37,042 nt of DNA, from NCBI GenBank assembly GCA_030835005.1, contig JAUQWT010000293.1:1-37042 (forward strand). Reading direction: 5' to 3'. A program made the translations under genes and the position numbers. Positions 32,855 through 37,042 of this stretch are shown here, in pieces. The notes below the pieces were generated by a model. It searched no databases. It had not been told where the DNA came from and saw nothing but the letters and a program-made list of their open reading frames with translations. Positions within the stretch are counted from its first letter, which is position 1, and each line of letters begins with the position of its first letter. This DNA comes from Ignavibacteria bacterium (GTDB taxonomy: Bacteria; Bacteroidota; Ignavibacteria; Tepidaquicellales; OLB5).

Positions 32855-35278
32855 ATGCAGCATAGTGGATTAACCTCCTCCGAAGTTTCGGATAGAATAA
32901 GCAAAGGCTTACAGAACAAATCCTCGGTCACGAAGACTAGAAAAACAAGAGAAATCCTGCTTGAAAACGTTTTTTCAGTTTTTAATCTTGTAATTACCTC
33001 TGTAATCCTTTTCCTGTTGTATTTTTATGTTACCACCGGTGATTCTCGACTGCTGTATGATACTATTGGTACGACATTTGTAATTACTCTAAATACCTTT
33101 ATTGCAGTTTACCAGGAAATAAAGGCCAAGCGCGCTTTAGATCAGGTCAGCCTGCTTCTGAAAAAGGAAGTGAAGGTGATCCGCGATGGCAAGGAAGTAT
33201 TAATTGATCAAAGTCTAGTTGTTGTTGACGATCTTATTGTGCTCGAGCGCGGCGACCAGGTTGTAGTGGATGGCAGGGTTACGGATTCAAACAAAATGGA
33301 AATAGATGAATCCTTGTTAACAGGCGAATCTCTTCCAATTAATAAAAAAACCGGTGATGAAGTGCTCTCAGGCAGTTTCTGCATTTCAGGCAACGGTTAC
33401 TATTCTGCTGTAAAAGTTGGCGATAACAGCTATGCCAATGAAATAACCAAAACCGCAAAGAAGTTCAAACTGAATCTCTCACCCCTGCAAATAAAGCTTA
33501 ATTTTATTGTTAAAGTATTATTTTCAACTGCAATATTTTTAGTGATACTTGAAGTTATCCGGAATCCGCATGGATTCAGTGATCTGGATTTCGTGCGCAG
33601 GATATCAACCGTAATGCTTTCTCTTGTTCCCCAAGGCCTGGTGCTCATGTCTTCGGTTACTTTCGCGCTTGGGATTTACCGTATCAGCAAGATCGGGGCT
33701 ATAATTCAGAAGCTGAATGCCATTGAATCATTTGCCAATGTGAAAATTGTATGCACAGATAAAACTGGTACACTGACTCAGAACAAGCTTGCAGTAAACC
33801 GAATTACACCGTTAACGGAAAAATATTCAAAAGATAAGATCGAATCATTGCTCGGTACTTACGCGAAGCTTTCGAGTGATAAAAATGCAACGCTGCGTAC
33901 GCTTGAACATTTCCAACATGATGAAAATGCAAAAGTAATTGATGAAATTCCTTTCAGCTCAGAAAACAAAATGAGTTTGCTGCAATTATCAATTGGAAAT
34001 GAACAGCTGACTATAATTTTCGGAGGATATGATATTTTAAATGAAAGATCACAGGGCAAATCACAGGCAGAAGAGATTTTTAATAAGGACGAACTGAAGG
34101 TTTACCGCAATTTACTTTTCGGAATTGAATCCTCAGGCCGATCACTAAAAGACCTTGAAGAAAATCTCGATTCAGTCAAGATCGATCCTATTTGTATCGT
34201 CTCCATAACTGACCAGGTTAGAGGAGACGTAATGGAAGCCATTAACCTCTTCCATAAAAATGATATTGAGATTAAAATTCTATCAGGTGATAATGCATAT
34301 GCAATTCAGGCTGTCGCTAAAGAAATTGGCTGGGATATAAAAGATAGTGAGTTGATCTCCGGAAGCGGAATAGATGAAATTAGCGATAAAGATCTCTTCA
34401 GAATCATTATGGAGCGCAAGATCTTTGCACGGTTGAAACCAGAGCATAAGTTACGAATAATCAAAGCATTACGAAAAGAAAAAATTTACACTGCAATGAT
34501 AGGTGATGGTGTGAACGACTTGCCTGCTATTAAAGAATCGGATATGGGAATCGCCATGGAAGAAGGAAGCCAGATAACCCGCGAAGTTGCCGATATAGTT
34601 TTGTTGAAAAACAAGTTTGCTCTGTTGCCAAGTATTTTTGACGAAGGTAATAAGATAGTTAATACAGTCAGCTCGGTTGCAAAGTTGTTTCTGACGAAAA
34701 ATTTCATGGTGATATACCTCACTGTTCTTTCTATGTTCTTCATGTTCGAGTTTCCCCTCACACCGCGCCGTGTTTCGCTGATAAATATCTTTTCGATCGG
34801 CCTTCCCTCTTTGATAATTGCCTTAAGAAACTCGAATGTAAGCAAGCTCAAAAATTTCACGAAGGAGTTATTCAGTTTTGTATTTATTTCGGCGGCAATA
34901 ATTGTGGTTGCATCATACATTGGTCAGTATTATACAGAAAAGTATTTGGGATTCACCCCCGAAGATATTCAAATGGTGATGCTTTCGGTTATGATAATTA
35001 TTACCTCTGTAAATTTCCTTTCGGTTGTCGTACATAAAAATGAAAGGAACCTGAGATTGTACATATTGTACGCAATTGGCCTGGTGACGCTTTATTCATT
35101 CCTTGCAATTACACAGCTTGATTTTGTTCTGATACGCTGGATCAAGACATTCTATGAGATATCATATCTTGACAGCAGGTACTGGAAATTAACAGCGATT
35201 ATCAGTATTTCTAGTGCAGCAATTCTGTACATTACTCAGAAAATAAGAGAATACTTAATTAGTAATTCAGAAAAGTAG
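32855..35278 (+). CDS. HAD-type P-type cation ATPase (CtpE-like)
   Basis: An 807-residue P-type ATPase. The N-terminus (GLTSSEVSDRISKGLQNKSS, then KTRKTREILLENVFSVFNLV) is typical of the CtpE-like branch, for which the mycobacterial member is linked to Ca2+ transport. The actuator motif reads LLTGES, the phosphorylation site is Asp302 in DKTGTLT, and the hinge is GDGVNDLPAIKESDMGIAM (550-568). The TM4 ion-site motif reads VPQGL (Gln260) where CtpE and Ca2+-ATPases usually have PEGL. A C-terminal block of about six helices follows. No heavy-metal-binding domain or CPx motif is present, so copper/zinc export is unlikely. Substrate is Ca2+ or another cation by family inference only. It sits between two symporter paralogues (gaps of 3 and 6 bases). 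Confidence 0.92.
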   Translation: MQHSGLTSSEVSDRISKGLQNKSSVTKTRKTREILLENVFSVFNLVITSVILFLLYFYVTTGDSRLLYDTIGTTFVITLNTFIAVYQEIKAKRALDQVSLLLKKEVKVIRDGKEVLIDQSLVVVDDLIVLERGDQVVVDGRVTDSNKMEIDESLLTGESLPINKKTGDEVLSGSFCISGNGYYSAVKVGDNSYANEITKTAKKFKLNLSPLQIKLNFIVKVLFSTAIFLVILEVIRNPHGFSDLDFVRRISTVMLSLVPQGLVLMSSVTFALGIYRISKIGAIIQKLNAIESFANVKIVCTDKTGTLTQNKLAVNRITPLTEKYSKDKIESLLGTYAKLSSDKNATLRTLEHFQHDENAKVIDEIPFSSENKMSLLQLSIGNEQLTIIFGGYDILNERSQGKSQAEEIFNKDELKVYRNLLFGIESSGRSLKDLEENLDSVKIDPICIVSITDQVRGDVMEAINLFHKNDIEIKILSGDNAYAIQAVAKEIGWDIKDSELISGSGIDEISDKDLFRIIMERKIFARLKPEHKLRIIKALRKEKIYTAMIGDGVNDLPAIKESDMGIAMEEGSQITREVADIVLLKNKFALLPSIFDEGNKIVNTVSSVAKLFLTKNFMVIYLTVLSMFFMFEFPLTPRRVSLINIFSIGLPSLIIALRNSNVSKLKNFTKELFSFVFISAAIIVVASYIGQYYTEKYLGFTPEDIQMVMLSVMIIITSVNFLSVVVHKNERNLRLYILYAIGLVTLYSFLAITQLDFVLIRWIKTFYEISYLDSRYWKLTAIISISSAAILYITQKIREYLISNSEK

Positions 35279-35284
35279 ACTGAA

Positions 35285-36784
35285 TTGAAGTTACCGCTCC
35301 ATATTCAAATTCTCATCGGTTTAATACTTGGCATTGCCTTTGGCGCAATATTCAAGGTTGATCATCATTACTTGAAAGTAGAGCACAAGAACGGATTGGC
35401 AGAAGTAGATAACTGGTCATCTGTGAGTTTTACTGCAGGTAAAGATTCAACCCTCAAAACTTTTGGAGAGTACTCTCAAACAGGAATCATAAAATATTTC
35501 GAATCCCTAAAGCAAAAAAATCAACTGAGCGGCGTTAAGCTGATCGTTAACATTCCTAACACCAACGAATCCCCTGTTTACGAAGGCATCTCATCAATTT
35601 CCGCGAAGCTTTCAATTGCAGCTGAGCTAAAGCCAATTGGAGAGATATTCATTCGGCTTCTGAATATGATCGCAGTCCCGCTTGTTCTGGCCTCTCTCAT
35701 AGTCGGTGCTGCATCACTTGGCAACATTAAACATCTGGCTAAGCTAGGCGGCAAATTGCTTATGCTGTTTGCTTTTACGGGCATGATTTCGGTCGCACTT
35801 GGCCAATTAATGACAGTTGTTATACAGCCCGGCACTAAAATGTCAGTCGAAGCCAAGAATCAATTGCTGGAATCATACAAAGATGAACTCTCGGCGCCTT
35901 TACAGCAGAATGCTAAAGTTGATATGGTAGATTTTTTGGTTAACATAGTACCAAAGAATCCTTTCAAAGCTCTTGCTGACGGGGATTTCCTTCAAATTGT
36001 TTTCTTTGCAATCTTAACAGGTTTGGTATTATGCTATTTGCCGGAATCAAAATCAGGAAAGGTTATCAAATTCTTTGACGGCATTACGCAGGCAATGATA
36101 AAGATGGTGGAGAAAGTTGTGCTCTTTGCTCCAATTGCAGTATTTGCATTGATTGCATCGACAGTTGCTGAATTCGGCTTTGAGATACTGCATACTTTGC
36201 TTTGGTATTCAATTACTGTTTTATCAGCACTGGTAATAGTTGGATTTGGTTTATATCCTGCACTAGTGAGAATTTTCGCGAAGGTCAATCCCATAAAATT
36301 CTTTCTTGCCCAGAAGCAGGTACTCGCAGTCGCTTTTACAACAAGCTCTTCATCAGCTACACTTCCCGTAACAATTGATGTGACTGAAAACAGACTTGGA
36401 GTACCGAACAAAATCGCAAGTTTTGTGTTGCCCATTGGCACTACAATAAATAAAGATGGCACTGCTTTATACCAGGCTGTTGCGGCGATATTTATAGCGC
36501 AGGTTTATGGATTTGATCTGAGCATGGCTCAGCAATTTACGATCTTCGTTACCTGTGTTATTACAGGCGCAGCTACTGCTCCTGTAGCCGGAGCTGGCCT
36601 CATTATGCTCGTAGTGGTTCTAAATGCTGTTGGATTGCCAGTAGAAGGCATTGCGCTGGTACTGGGAATAGACAGGATCATCAACATGTGCAGAACTACG
36701 GTGAATGTAATAGGCGATACAATGGCATCTGTTGTAATGGCAAAATCTGAAGGAGAACAGGGAGAAATCAAAACCAGTGAATAA
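35285..36784 (+). CDS. Dicarboxylate/amino acid:cation symporter (DAACS/GltP family), copy 2, divergent core motifs
   Basis: A 499-residue paralogue of the protein at 31346, with the same expanded TM1-TM2 loop (about residues 24-112). The two loops share a pattern: NW-x3-SF, GIIKYFESLK versus SIIKYYKNLK, and VYE-x-ISSI versus VYENVTSI. The transport core is otherwise conserved (TTSSSSATLPVT in HP1; Arg470, Thr471, Asn474 and Asp478 in TM8). Two key positions differ: NMDGT reads NKDGT (Lys390), and the Asp that binds the substrate amino group (GltPh D394) is Asn467. This predicts a substrate lacking an alpha-amino group, or altered cation coupling. The start is TTG at 35285, 6 bases after the ATPase stop. 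Confidence 0.9.
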   Translation: MKLPLHIQILIGLILGIAFGAIFKVDHHYLKVEHKNGLAEVDNWSSVSFTAGKDSTLKTFGEYSQTGIIKYFESLKQKNQLSGVKLIVNIPNTNESPVYEGISSISAKLSIAAELKPIGEIFIRLLNMIAVPLVLASLIVGAASLGNIKHLAKLGGKLLMLFAFTGMISVALGQLMTVVIQPGTKMSVEAKNQLLESYKDELSAPLQQNAKVDMVDFLVNIVPKNPFKALADGDFLQIVFFAILTGLVLCYLPESKSGKVIKFFDGITQAMIKMVEKVVLFAPIAVFALIASTVAEFGFEILHTLLWYSITVLSALVIVGFGLYPALVRIFAKVNPIKFFLAQKQVLAVAFTTSSSSATLPVTIDVTENRLGVPNKIASFVLPIGTTINKDGTALYQAVAAIFIAQVYGFDLSMAQQFTIFVTCVITGAATAPVAGAGLIMLVVVLNAVGLPVEGIALVLGIDRIINMCRTTVNVIGDTMASVVMAKSEGEQGEIKTSE

Positions 36785-36801
36785 TGTACATCTGTTAAGA
36801 T

Positions 36802-37042
36802 TTACCTTAATGAAGTAAATTTATCTTTCGGAATATACAGCTTATGCCCGTGCGGGAAGGTCATTTCAATCCCTTCGTTATTCCAAATTACTCTGGTCTT
36901 TCTGATATCATTTTCATCAAGCGGCTCGGGATCGATATAATTAATTACGTGCCCGTAATTTTTATCTCCTTTGCCCGATATCAAAACAATGTAATTAGAA
37001 CTGAGAGGCTGGCTTTGCTTTACTATACTTAAAGTATAAGGA
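36802..37042 (-). CDS. Unknown protein, partial (5' end outside the window)
   Basis: The minus-strand frame ends at a stop at 36804-36802 and is open to the window edge, giving the last 79 residues. A TTG at 36984 could start a 60-residue protein. However, the residues before it (SSNYIVLISGKGDKNYGHVI) continue the same beta-strand-like pattern without a break, so I think the gene continues past the window. I recognise no family; the visible part is polar, with FPHGHKLYIPKDKF near the end. It is convergent with the second symporter gene, 17 bases away. Confidence 0.5.
   Translation of the reverse strand, partial: PYTLSIVKQSQPLSSNYIVLISGKGDKNYGHVINYIDPEPLDENDIRKTRVIWNNEGIEMTFPHGHKLYIPKDKFTSLR

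Overview
The window is about 37 kb of compact, AT-rich bacterial chromosome with short intergenic gaps and ordinary core genes. No insertion sequence, phage gene, CRISPR array or rRNA gene is visible. The gene set is Gram-negative: an Omp85/BamA-TamA-type outer-membrane barrel protein, several lipoproteins with lipobox cysteines, and a small predicted outer-membrane barrel. HPr kinase/phosphorylase, a DUF2795 protein, a [4Fe-4S]-type PurF, a split-alpha transhydrogenase and frequent TTG starts suggest the Bacteroidota/Chlorobiota side of the tree, plausibly an Ignavibacteria-like lineage. That placement is an inference; no marker gene here settles it.

Layout. 1-500 (-) is a cut-off hexapeptide-repeat acyltransferase. 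674-8313 (+) holds the hibernation factor hpf, hprK, two tandem family-5 peptide/solute-binding lipoproteins, two Opp/Dpp-type permeases and a DUF2795 protein, closed by a clear terminator. 8372-11514 (+) encodes the Omp85 protein and DNA polymerase III delta'. 11578-14023 has a metallo-beta-lactamase-fold lipoprotein (-), a GT2 glycosyltransferase (+) and a small barrel protein (-) with no normal start codon. 14126-16782 (+) is a PHP-domain protein followed by purF. 16790-20554 (-) is the repair/recombination run recJ-yebC-ruvC-ruvA, preceded by tRNA-Leu(CAG). 20879-23183 (-) is an ECF sigma factor, a membrane anti-sigma-like protein and a TlpA-type thioredoxin lipoprotein, with a HExxH lipoprotein transcribed divergently at 23396. 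24403-27862 has a Gfo/Idh/MocA (WlbA-like) dehydrogenase, a GT4-type glycosyltransferase and an M24 aminopeptidase. 28123-30952 (-) is the proton-translocating transhydrogenase pntAA-pntAB-pntB. 31346-36784 (+) is a three-gene transport operon: two DAACS symporter paralogues flanking a CtpE-like P-type ATPase. A cut-off unknown gene (-) ends the window.

Two parts look most worth following. First, the sigma/anti-sigma/TlpA operon: the anti-sigma-like protein has no zinc-type cysteines in its cytoplasmic part but four cysteines in its predicted periplasmic domain, and the next gene encodes a periplasm-facing thiol-disulfide protein. This suggests an envelope redox-sensing switch. Second, the symporter-ATPase-symporter operon: both symporters carry an extra periplasmic domain of roughly 60-65 residues between TM1 and TM2, and the second has substitutions at two core positions (NMDGT to NKDGT, and the amino-group-binding Asp to Asn) that predict changed cation coupling and substrate.

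All functions are read from sequence motifs and family knowledge; no database search was run.
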